Translations under genes and position numbers: made by a program
Shown: piece by piece, positions 12,970 through 22,994 of the stretch
How positions within the stretch are numbered: position 1 is the stretch's first letter
Layout: each line of letters starts with the position of its first letter
Source: Mytilus trossulus
Lineage: Eukaryota > Mollusca > Bivalvia > Mytilida > Mytilidae
DNA length: 64,000 bases
Direction of reading: 5' to 3'
Assembly: GCF_036588685.1 (NCBI RefSeq)
Contig: NC_086378.1
Location: 26,451,578 to 26,515,577, forward strand
Notes under the pieces: generated by a model
Told to the model about the DNA's origin: nothing
The model's input: the letters and a program-made list of their open reading frames with translations, nothing else
Databases searched by the model: none

Positions 12970-15900
12970 TATAAAGACAATACCAACGGGACCTTTACAT
13001 GTGACGGTAAACCAATTAAATCGAATGGCAAAGGATTTTGTGTTAAAAGGATATAGTATAAATCCAAAAGACGTGTTGGTAAAGCTTATTGAAGACAAAA
13101 CGCATCAAGTGTTACCCCGTACAGAAGTGTTCACTAAAAATGAGTTAATACTAAGAGTAAAGAAACGGTGTATACCTAATATATGTAAAAGAAAAACGAC
13201 AAGACATAGCTAAGAAACCTGTTATTAAGGTAAAAGATGGAGTGCTTAACCTACAATTGATTAGTAAAATTTCAGACGCACAGCAATTAAACAAGGCATC
13301 GAAGGTACAATAAGTGCTTTTAGTACAGTTGGTAAAAACAAATCCTGAAATAGGTGACAGTGATTTCACTTTTTAGGTCAACTCAAGTTACAGAGTATTA
13401 CTCATGAATCAACCAACTAAGACACTGAACTAACAGTAATGATAAAAATGGCAAAAGAAAGCATATCAACTCACATGCGTGATGGAAGTGAGTAAACGTT
13501 AGTTATATTGTAGAAGTCCACCTTCATATGGATGAATTGTATCCCTGAATAGTAAGTCTAACTTACGCCTTTCAGAAAAAACTAGCACAAAAGAAGACTA
13601 TTTTTTACGTGAGCTGTGTTCTCAAAAATCACATAAGAGGTGAATCAGAAAAGTAAACACCGTGTGAGTAAATACAAAGCATAGTAAAACGAGTTGAACA
13701 AAAAGGGGGTGGGAGGGGCTGGTTATTGTCGTTGAAACATATTGATCCAATTTGAAAGGCTAAATACTACCGTGTATACTTTATGTGTTTGGGTATGGTG
13801 TTGAAATAAACAACAACTTTTTAGAAAATTTGAGGTGAAACCCGTAAAGAATTTAAAGAACATCAGAATGGATAGAACTCACAAAAACATGTTGTATTTA
13901 ATCAATGCTACTAAACATCATTACTATTGAATAAAACGATTATCACATTTGTTAAGTCCCCAAGTGTCATCCAACAAAATAAAGTGTTATTGTCGAAGAT
14001 GTATGCACCACTGTTGAAGTGAGGACTTTTGAGACGAACAAGAGTAATGAAGTAAAAATAGAGATTCCAGAAGAAGATACCTTTACAATATTTTACAACT
14101 TAAGTAAAATGCGATTTCCTTATGTTATTTATGGTGACATTCAATGTAACTTAGAACAGATAGACACTTGCCAACCTGGAAAATTAAAAGCTTACATGGA
14201 TGTTAACCCAACAAAAATACACCTTCGTGTTTAACTACCGTTTCAAGTATACTCATGGGGAATACAAAGACACAAACGTGTACTCAGGGGAAGACATTAT
14301 TAAGAGATTTGTGGCTTGAATGGAAGAGATAGTGTAGGAGATAACAGACATGACAGACATATACATGGATAAAAAGACCTGGTGATGACTGAAATAGATC
14401 CCCAATGTTTTACAGCGAGTTAACATTCTCACACGTGCGATGATAAATTAGGGGGAAAAAGTTCGTGAACAGGGCCATTTGACAGGTGGGTTTCATGGTG
14501 CAGCACATAAAACAATGCAACTTAAACTGTCAACTATCTACGTTTGTTCCCATTGTGTTTCAAACCTTCACAGGGTGTGACTCCCACTTGTTCGTAAATG
14601 CGTTGGGGTTTAACGATGGTGAAGTGAATTGCATTCCCAACACTGATGAAAAGAGCATATTTTTTTTCTAAGAACGTGGATGGGTGAGTAATGCTTTTCA
14701 TTGATTTGTGTAGGTCTATGTTAAAATCGTTCGACACCTTATATATTTAGCTAAGAATTTAAAGTTGAACCAATTTAAGGTATGAAAGTCGTGATTTGGG
14801 TAGCATTATGAATTAATGATAAAAAATGTTTATCTTATGATTTCATGAAGGGTCATTACAACATGACGAAAACTACTATCTGCTGACCGACTTAACAATA
14901 AACACATTAGTGTGGTTGACTATGCTGATTTACAACATGTGTTTACTAAATTTAACTGTCAAACATTACAAATTGTCAAGACTACCACGACTTGTACTTG
15001 AAAGGACACGTTGTGCAATTGGAAGATATCTTTAAAAACTTTAGTGCCTATTGTTTAAAATACTACAGGCTTGACGCATTTCATTATTACACATTAACAG
15101 GGCTAGGTTACGATGTGGCGTTAAAAATAAGCAAAGTTAGATTAGAATTGTTACACGACCCAGTCATATTAATTCTGTTTGAATAAGCAACACGAAAAGG
15201 GATGCTCAAATAAGCCATCGCCATGGGTGGCCAACGACAAATACATGAGTGAATACACCCTTCACAACCAACGACTTTCTAGGAATACTTAGGTACTAAA
15301 AATTTGTATGTGTTAGTCATGTCCGTAACCAACAGGGGTTTTGAATGTGTGGACCACCTTGAAGACATTGACATGTGGAACTATGAGGATAAAGTTTGGA
15401 ACAAAATTGAATGTGATTTGGATTACTCAGCAACCAATACAATTGTCATAACGACTTATCATTTTTACATGAAAACATAGAAATGAACAAGGTTCATAAG
15501 TTGGTACCGCATTTAGATTAAAACAAATGTGTAAAGTATGTTCTTCATCATAGAAATTTGAAACAGTGTTATTCACACGGGTTGGTATTAACTGAAGAGC
15601 ATCGTGTGTCAAAATTTTAACAATCTATCTGGCTTAAAATTTTCATTAACCTGAACACTAATCTTAGAATCACATCCAGCGAAGTGTTTAAAAGGTATGA
15701 AAAGTACTGATGAACAACTCAATGTTTGAAAATATAAGGAAACATACGTTAACGGGTGAATAAGATATTAATGACTACTGTTGAAACTAATAGCGAAAAC
15801 CATCTGTGACCAATCCGTGGTGTATAACGAGTCCATGGTAGTAGTAAACATAAAGAAAACCACACTCAAGCTTGATAAGCCAGAGTACTTAGGAGCATGC

Positions 15901-16460
15901 ATCGTAAAAATTTCAAGATTTTAAATGATCGATATTCATTTGGACTATGTGCGTAAAACCAAAGGGAACAAAATTCGGCGTATGTTTACCGACACTGATA
16001 GTTAAGCCTATTAAACTCAAACCGACGACTTTTACAAAGACATGTCTCACATTCAAAGCAAGTTTGACACATCAACCTATTGTATGGAAAACCCGTTTTG
16101 GAATTCCGACAAACGTCAAGAAAAACATTATTGGTATGCATGTCGTCGTCAAATAATGACTAAGTTTGTAGGGCTTTTTAAAAGATGTAATAATTTCGAA
16201 TGGGTGATAGTCAACACACAAGGAAAGCTAAAGGGACGAAGAAACAAGTCAATTGACAGCACATTACATTTAACGATTACAAGACGTATTTGATGACCCA
16301 GTGAAGATATCATAGAAAAATAAACGTCAGTCGCAATAACCTTCAGAACGAGGTGTCTGGAGAAAATAACCACAATATGACATATGATACATTTTAATAG
16401 ATGGAATCATTGCCTTGGCACTTAGACATTACAAAATTGAACATACAACATTATTAGGAC
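12970..16460 (+). pseudogene. Decayed protein-primed DNA polymerase B (Polinton/Maverick type)
   Basis: Successive fragments in shifting frames follow the order of a Polinton pPolB. A possible N-terminal piece (13001-13213) with an SAP-like KGYSINPKDVLVKLIED comes first. A zinc-knuckle CRRCMHHC segment lies near 14000. The exonuclease I region YVIYGDIQCNLEQIDTCQ (14110-14180) has Gln at the usual Glu of DxE. Next are the exonuclease II region with GCDSHLFVNALGFNDGE (14570-14625), the palm segment YLKGHVVQLEDIFKNF (14992-15186) and the catalytic motif FTDTDS (15985-16002), followed at once by a stop. A final TKFVGLF segment lies near 16155. The family usually has about 1000-1300 residues, and the span fits. 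At least a dozen stops and frameshifts rule out function. In intact elements the enzyme replicates the transposon using a terminal protein. Confidence 0.85.
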
Positions 16461-16754
16461 GTGTGGAAATGAAAGTACCAATGCCTGGATTCATTAAACC
16501 TCTTAAAATCATTATATGAAGAACGACAATATTTGTCATATGTAAACAGAATATGGATATTATTAAAAGACGATTTCAACTTCGCGCCCGTTTTGAGGCC
16601 CGAAAACTTTAAATATTTAAATACGTGATACGTGTACACAACATTCTACTTCCCAACAAGCTCCTATCAAACGGTGAGTAAAATAAATGATACATGTACA
16701 CAAAATTATACTTTCCAACAAGCCCCTATCAAACGGAAAGTTAGAAAAACAGTT

Positions 16755-17045
16755 AAAACTATACAGTTATTCTGTTTTCGAGGTGTGGTTACCCTTTTTC
16801 AAAACCTTTTAATCCTTCCATTATAGGATCTGGAACCCATTGGACGTGTTAGTTAAATACGACAACCAGCAAAGTGTATTTTGATTCTTACGGATATCCA
16901 CCACCCTTTACGTAATGGAAATTACTTGAATTTTAAGATCTACTACATCACCGATGAACTTAAGATAAGAGCACCAATGGTCTGTGGACACTTTTGTTTG
17001 TATGTGTCAAAATTGTTGTCTGAAGTAACTGGTAAACCTTGATGA
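16755..17045 (+). pseudogene. Decayed adenain-like cysteine protease (Polinton PRO)
   Basis: Fragments in three frames match the Ulp1/adenovirus-type protease of Polintons. GTHW with the candidate catalytic His is at 16832-16843. VYFDSYGYPPPF follows at 16878-16913. APMVCGHFCLYVSKLLSE is at 16974-17027, with the candidate catalytic Cys in CGHFC, and the frame ends in a stop shortly after. Intact homologues are about 180-220 residues and process capsid-like proteins. Here the His block is separated from the rest by a stop and a frameshift. It lies directly downstream of the polymerase relic on the same strand, as expected for a Polinton gene cluster. Confidence 0.8.
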
Positions 17046-17057
17046 AGTTGCGTTTCC

Positions 17058-17298
17058 ATGGCAGACAAATTTGGATTTTATGGAAATGGAGAAATAAATA
17101 CGAGTCAATTGCTTGAAGAATTAAACATGTACGATAATCGTATCACTAACATTAAATCACCGAATAATAATACGGGTGCTGAAACAAAACGATGATTCAT
17201 GCGTCAATTGAAATACTATACGAAACAATTAGAATTACAATTACAATCCGCGTGTAAGATGAAGACGGATATTAGCCTGGGATCCGGCCCAATCTAGC
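17058..17298 (+). pseudogene. Unidentified Polinton-core ORF with an internal stop
   Basis: The ATG is at 17058. The product begins MADKFGFYGNGEINTSQLLE, meets TGA at 17193-17195 and then continues in the same frame (MRQLKYYTKQLELQLQ) to TAG near 17296. The second half is rich in Gln, Leu and Lys and would form a coiled coil. Its place after the protease suggests a Polinton structural or accessory gene, but I do not recognise the family. Confidence 0.45.
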
Positions 17299-17550
17299 TG
17301 CGCGTCGTAAGGTACTGACAAGATTAGCCAGGACCCCAGGCTTGACGCATATAGAACGAATAGAGAAAGGATAAGATACAACCATTAAAGAACTCGAGAA
17401 AAATGTAGAAGAGTTTAAGACCACTCTACAAAATGAACTCAGGGTAAATCAGATTAAAAATTCGCCACATAAAACATCGATGACCTCTTGAAACTTTCCT
17501 TGTCAATTGAAATTTAAGAGCACAATAAGGAAGATCTAGAGGATCTGAGC

Positions 17551-17742
17551 ATGTGTAATCTATTGAAACATGCTGGTGGGAGATTAAAAACCGTAATTGG
17601 TTTAATATTTGGTAAAGAAGTAGCCCAGATATTTAAGCCTTCACCACAATACTCGTATAACGAAAGTATCCTTTATAATCGTGGGCAAATATTGTTAAAG
17701 ATTATACTTGCTAAAAGTAAAAGGTTGGTACTGCATATCTGA
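17551..17742 (+). pseudogene. Unidentified Polinton-core ORF fragment
   Basis: A 63-residue frame beginning MCNLLKHAGGRLKTVIGLIF, in the same orientation as the polymerase and protease relics. No motif I can name. It is probably a remnant of another gene of the element. Confidence 0.35.
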
Positions 17743-17887
17743 TTGTTTGAATCAAGAGTTTAAGGACTTAGGCTACCCTTTCAATCGAACAAAGACCTCT
17801 TTCACCCCACACCTTCATTTTCGTAAAACCTTTTCGATGCAGTTCAAATCCTGAACCGTCTTTTTAAGTTAAGGAATATCAAAGTAA

Positions 17888-17924
17888 ATAGAAAACACAA
17901 CGCATTTATTGAGATTCTTCAACA
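17888..17924 (-). repeat. Junction motif copy 3, inverted
   Basis: Complement of 9294-9330, in mirror position between the right satellite array and the core. The inverted repeat therefore extends through both arrays into this motif. Confidence 0.7.
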
Positions 17925-17934
17925 ATTATAAATT

Positions 17935-19993
17935 CGGAACTCCAAAGAATATCTTTCAGGCAAAGTTCCGAACCGGACCAAGCTCATTTCAAAGGTGTTG
18001 ACCCAAGCGTTCCCCCACTTAAATATTTTTCTGGGATCCGGGCCCGTCTGGCCACCACAGAGGTTCAAAGTTGCCCATTTACGTATTTTTCGTATCAATC
18101 ACACATTCGGTACTCTTCGGTATATCCCTACGGCAAAGTTCCGAACCGGACCTAGCTCATTGTAAAGGTATTGATCCAAGCTATTCCCCACTTAAATATT
18201 TTTCTGGGATCCGGGCCCGTCTGGCCACCACAGATGTTCAAAGTTGCCCATTTACGTATTTTTCGTTTCAATCACACATTCGGTACTCTTCGGTATATCC
18301 CTACGGCAAAGTTCCGAACTGGACCTAGCTCATTATAAAGGTATTGACCCCACCTATTCCCCACTTAAATATTTTTCTGGGATCCCGGCCCGTCTGGCCA
18401 CCACAGAGGTTCAAAGTTGCCCATTTACGTATTTTTCGTTTCAATCACACATTCGGTACTCTTCGGTATATCCCTACGGCAAAGTTCCGAACCGGACCTA
18501 GCTCTTTGTAAAGGTATTGACCCAAGCTATTCCCCACTTAAATATTTTTCTGGGATCCGGGCCCGTCTGGCCACCACAGAGGTTCAAAGTTGCCCATTTA
18601 CGTATTTTTCGTTTCAATCACACATTCGGTACTCTTCGGTATATCCCTACGGCAAAGTTCCGAACCGGACCTAGCTCATTGTAAAGGTATTGACCCAAGC
18701 TATTCCCCACTTAAATATTTTTCTGGGATCCGGGGCCGTCTGGCCACCACAGAGGTTCAAAGTTGCCCATTTACGTATTTTTCGTTTCAATCACACATTC
18801 GGTACTCTTCGGTACATCTCTACGGCAAAGTTCCGAACCGGACCTAGCTTATTGTAAAGGTATTGACCCAAGCTATTCCCCATTTAAATATTTTTCTGGG
18901 ATCCGGGCCCGTCTGGCCACCACAGAGGTTCAAAGTTGCCCATTTACGTATTTTTCGTTTCAATCACACATTCGGTACTCTTCGGTACATCCCTACGGCA
19001 AAGTTCCGAACCGGACCTAGCTCATTGTAAAGGTATTGACCCAAGCTATTCCCCACTTAAATATTTTTCTGGGATCCGGGCCCGTCTGGCCACCACAGAG
19101 GTTCAAAGTTGCCCATTTATGTATTTTTCGTTTCAATCACACATTCGGTACTCTTCGGTATATCCCTACGGCAAAGTTCCGAACCGGACCTAGCTCATTG
19201 TAAAGGTATTGACCCAAGCTATTCCCCACTTAAATATTTTTCTGGGATCCGGGCCCGTCTGGCCACCACAGAGGTTCAAAGTTGCCCATTTATGTATTTT
19301 TCGTTTCAATCACACATTCGGTACTCTTCGGTATATCCCTACGGCAAAGTTCCGAACCGGACCTAGCTCTATGTAAAGGTATTGACCCAAGCTATTCCCC
19401 ACTTAAATATTTTTCTGGGATCCGGGCCCGTCTGGCCACCACAGAGGTTCAAAGTTGCCCATTTACGTATTTTTCGTTTCAATGACACATTCGGTACTCT
19501 TCGGTATATCCCTACGGCAAAGTTCCGAACCGGACCTAACTCATTGTAAAGGTATTGACCCAAGCTATTCCCCACTTAAATATTTTTCTGGGATCCGGGC
19601 CCGTCTGGCCACCACAGAGGTTCAAAGTTGCCCATTTACGTATTTTTCGTTTCAATCACACATTCGGTACTCTTCGGTATATCTCTACGGCAAAGTTCCG
19701 AACCGGACCTAGCTCTTTGTAAAGGTATTGACCCAAGCTATTCCCCATTTAAATATTTTTCTGGGATCCGGGCCCGTCTGGCCACCACAGAGGTTCAAAG
19801 TTGCCCATTTACGTATTTTTCGTTTCAATCACACATTCGGTACTCTTCGGTACATCCCTACGGCAAAGTTCCGAACCGGACCTAGCTCATTGTAAAGGTA
19901 TTGACCCAAGCTATTCCCCACTTAAATATTTTTCTGGGATCCGGGCCCGTCTGGCCACCACAGAGGTTCAAAGTTGCCCATTCACGTTTTTTT
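17935..19993 (-). repeat. 173-bp satellite array, right arm (about 12 units)
   Basis: Same 173-bp unit as the left array but on the opposite strand. Units differ from each other at several positions (for example 'gtatatccc' versus 'gtacatccc', and 'cgtatttttcg' versus 'tgtatttttcg'). They match the diverged inner units of the left array better than its homogeneous bulk. Serial 85-aa frames at 173-bp steps are fortuitous. Confidence 0.95.
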
Positions 19994-20739
19994 CAATACC
20001 TATAACCAAAGATCTTTTTAGTCACGTTTATATGTACACCAAATTTTATATTCTATAGAGTCTATAATATAGTTTCATTTTGGAATATTGAAACACCAGG
20101 GTTCTCACTGTCATCTGAGTGGTCTCCCGTAGGTTTTCACTATATATTTATTCTTTTTTGGCTTTCCATAGATATTTCTATTTATATTTCTGAATGTGCT
20201 TAGAGTGGCCGGCTTTAGTTTTAGTTTTATATATTATATGTTAAATCAAATCTTTGATGTAGTTTATTGATAAAAATCGATATTGCATAAAGACAGATAT
20301 GTAATTTATATAAGGGTTTATATTCGAGGACAACGAGAATTTACGACAGCTTGAAGGGGTCATAAAACTATTTGCGGCGTAATTTTTCACTCCTGTTAAC
20401 TATGAAAATTATTCTTTTTGATGATTTTCAACTAAATTTTAATATTGAACCGACTGCTAGCAATCGTCGGATGTTGAATATCGAATATCGAATACCAAAC
20501 CGGCAGCTAACTTCACATAAATATTTTAAATGTAATGAAATGCTTTTGAATTAAGTACAAGCCGCGAAATTGTCGAATTCCGCTGTTAAATTCTATTTAA
20601 CTAAGATTTAGCAATTTTTGGAACGTTTGAGTCTTATGCAGTTTTTTAATTTTTAGACATATTGTCAAAATTGGCTGCTGGAAAAAAGTGGCTGCTATCT
20701 TGATTGGCCGATAAAAGTGGCTGCCAGCTTGAGTCTGGT
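19994..20739 (-). repeat. Right terminal inverted repeat, unique part
   Basis: Complement of 1464-2208 with moderate divergence, ending in 'ctgccagcttgagtctggt'. Confidence 0.85.
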
Positions 20740-20748
20740 CATTGGCAC
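20740..20748. repeat. 9-bp target site duplication (right)
   Basis: CATTGGCAC immediately after the right inverted-repeat end. The sequence beyond it ('tcagtggcgtagc') is different from the left flank. Confidence 0.85.
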
Positions 20749-20749
20749 T

Positions 20750-21365
20750 CAGTGGCGTAGCTACGTCATTTTCAAGTCCGAAGCTCGGTCAGGGACTAAA
20801 GGTCCTATTGGATCCAGGCCAATGAACCAGCTGGTAGTAGATGAGCGGGTGCTAAGCCTCCGGAAGTTTTTAAAATATATATACATTTCCTGTCATTAAA
20901 AATTCATATCAATAACAACATTGTTTAGATTCAAAATGGTTATTTTTTATGTTTAATCTATTCATTGTTTATTTAGAATCTTAAATGAACATGAAATGAT
21001 TAATATTCTGAGTTGTTCAGGTTCAGTATTAAAATGTGTAAAAAGAACCCTGGTTCTCTTCTGAAATTTCTCCCCGCGAAAAATTTATTCATTTATCAGT
21101 CCATAACAGGATTTAAACAAATCATTTTTTTTTCATTTAATTTCTGCACAAGTTTCATGACAAAATATGGAGGTTGATAAATTTATCATGTAAATTAACT
21201 CGACATCATAGATACCAGGGTGGAAATTTATTCTTGCGCTATACGCGATTTCCTCCATGAAAGTTTCATTAACTTTGACCACGGTTTTACAAATAATTTA
21301 TATGTACCAAATTTTAACCTCAGAATGTAAATACTCAGTTTTTCTATATAGATTCGACCTGTTGG
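20750..21365 (+). repeat. Left arm of a second large inverted repeat
   Basis: Starts CAGTGGCGTAGCTA and matches the complement of about 28020-28665, with shared blocks such as 'ggatccaggccaatgaacc', 'atgagcgggtgctaagcctc' and 'ttaactcgacatcatagat'. A start like CAGTGGCGTAGC is common in hAT-type elements, but no 8-bp duplication is visible. Confidence 0.8.
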
Positions 21366-22010
21366 TTTCCCCGTTTGAATGGTTTTACACCAGTAATTTT
21401 GGGGCACTTTATAGCTTGTTGTTAAGTGTGAACAAAGGCTCCGTGTTGAAGGCCGTACATTGACCTATAATGATTTTCTTTTTTAAATTTTTATTTGGAT
21501 GGAGAGCTGTCTCTTTGGCACTCACACCACATATTCCTATATCTACGGAATAAGTAAGTAGGTAAGTAAGTAAATTTTATTTAGAGTCGGCATATATATA
21601 CATAATAACAAGAATCCATACATTACGGGGAAATTCATCATATATAATTTCGTCATGATGCGCTGGATACTGTTTTGACCATAAACAGTTTTTGTCCAGG
21701 CGTTTTAGCTACGCGCCCACTCATACTACATATTCCTATATATAATTATCCCCAACGTATGTTTGCGCCTGTCCCAGGTCAGGAGCCTCTGGCCTTTGTT
21801 ATATTAGTCTTGCACGTTTGTTTTTTTATTTTTTAGTTCATTTATATGTTTCGGAGTTTACTGTGACGTCCATTTTTACTAAACTAGAACACATTTGTGT
21901 TTATGGGCCAGCTGAAGCTCGCCTCCATGTGCCGGATTTTCATGCTGTGTTGAAGATCCATCGGTGACCTTGGGCTGGTTTCTGCTATTTGGTCCGGTTG
22001 TTTCCATTCT
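21345..22010 (-). repeat. Composite of dispersed repeat families B and A (minus), with a short insert
   Basis: Family B runs 21345-21543 and family A-type sequence 21730-22010. Between them 'aatttcgtcatgatgcgctgg' has an inverted counterpart near 27000. A GTAA-rich segment (21550-21615) interrupts this copy and resembles the 3' end of a non-LTR element. Confidence 0.6.
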
Positions 22011-22364
22011 AAATTCTATTTGCTAAATATAATTTAGGTATCAGTATTATATACAAAGAACAATAATTCTGTAATATGCTAGAACAATTTCTACACACTG
22101 TTTATCTCCCTTTGTACTGTGTTATGTGTTATGTGTTGAGCTTCCGGTTAAACAATAATTCTATTAATCCAATTCGTTTGCAGAGATGATTTTCATTGCA
22201 CGTTGATAAATATTTTGAAGGAGTAAATTTTACGGTCTACCATTCCGTAACTTAAAAAAAAAAAAACATTTTGAATTTCGATTTTTTTTAAATGTAATTT
22301 CTCAAAAAATAAACATGAAAGTCACATTTTGAGCCTCCAAATGTTGTTTTATTTTGGTCAAAAA

Positions 22365-22512
22365 GCTTGGCCTTCGTAAAGCTTGATTTTAATGTCGCAA
22401 ATATCCGTTTACCCGGTTAGCCCCGCTTCACGTCGATAGGTAAACTCAAATTGCGACGATAAAAATCTACGTTTTACGCAGGCTAAGCTTAAAATACAAT
22501 ACAGTTATCTCC
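22365..22512. repeat. Diverged foldback related to 9334-9501
   Basis: The arms carry 'aagctt', 'tgtcgcaaat' and 'atttgcgac'-like blocks and end in 'aatacaatacagttatctcc', the same end as the foldback at 9334-9501. Pairing is weaker here. Confidence 0.6.
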
Positions 22513-22994
22513 TTGGTTTAATCCGAGTGTTTATTGTGACAGACAATCTATTTATAACAACAACAACATATAATTTTACGACGTTAATCCACGTGTATCG
22601 TAACCTATGTGCAAACGTTTTGCCGATAACATTAAAGATATAAATAACATATATAGCGTTTACAATGTCGAAATTCTACTATTTCGTTTCTTATATGATT
22701 CCTGGCTTTTCCAACAATTGGCTTTCAGCGTTTCCGATGAAGATACATCCAGAAAAGCGTGCATGAAATTTGAAATATATTGTTTCCATAGTTTTTACAC
22801 GTTTTCCTATTGGCTTATATTCTTCCGTTTTCATTTATTTGATATTATACTATAAAAGATGATTTATATATTTATTGCTTTATAATCCATATGCAAATAT
22901 TGAATAGTGTATCACTTTATATTTTGATATACATATATTGTATGTACCTGCATTTATGTGTTTATACACTCGTGTTAAATTATTTATTATCAAC

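Larger units (their letters stand above)
1464..20739. mobile_element. 19.3-kb inverted-repeat element: satellite-bearing TIRs around a decayed Polinton-like core
   Basis: The left end (ACCAGACTCAAGCTGGCAGC) is the reverse complement of the right end at 20720-20739. A perfect 9-bp direct repeat, CATTGGCAC, sits immediately outside both ends. Each arm has about 0.74 kb of unique TIR followed by a 173-bp satellite array, and the two arrays run in opposite orientations. The interior contains DNA polymerase B and cysteine protease relics of Polinton/Maverick type, a BEL/Pao fragment and a foldback. Known Polintons use 6-bp duplications and usually start with AG, whereas Foldback and Mutator-like elements make 9-bp duplications and can have TIRs built of tandem repeats. 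The classification is therefore open. No intact transposase or integrase was found, so it is presumably non-autonomous now. Confidence 0.85.

Noticed and set aside
8546..20058. Repeated 85-residue open frames (MPIYVFFVS...) in both satellite arrays
   Set aside because: They recur at exactly 173-bp steps, the unit length is not a multiple of three, and they overlap one another. They are chance frames in a satellite, not a protein family.
1464..20739. Large inverted repeat as an assembly artefact (mirror misassembly)
   Set aside because: The arms differ in satellite copy number and at many bases, and a 9-bp duplication flanks both ends, which fits a real insertion. Copy number of the left array could still be wrong.
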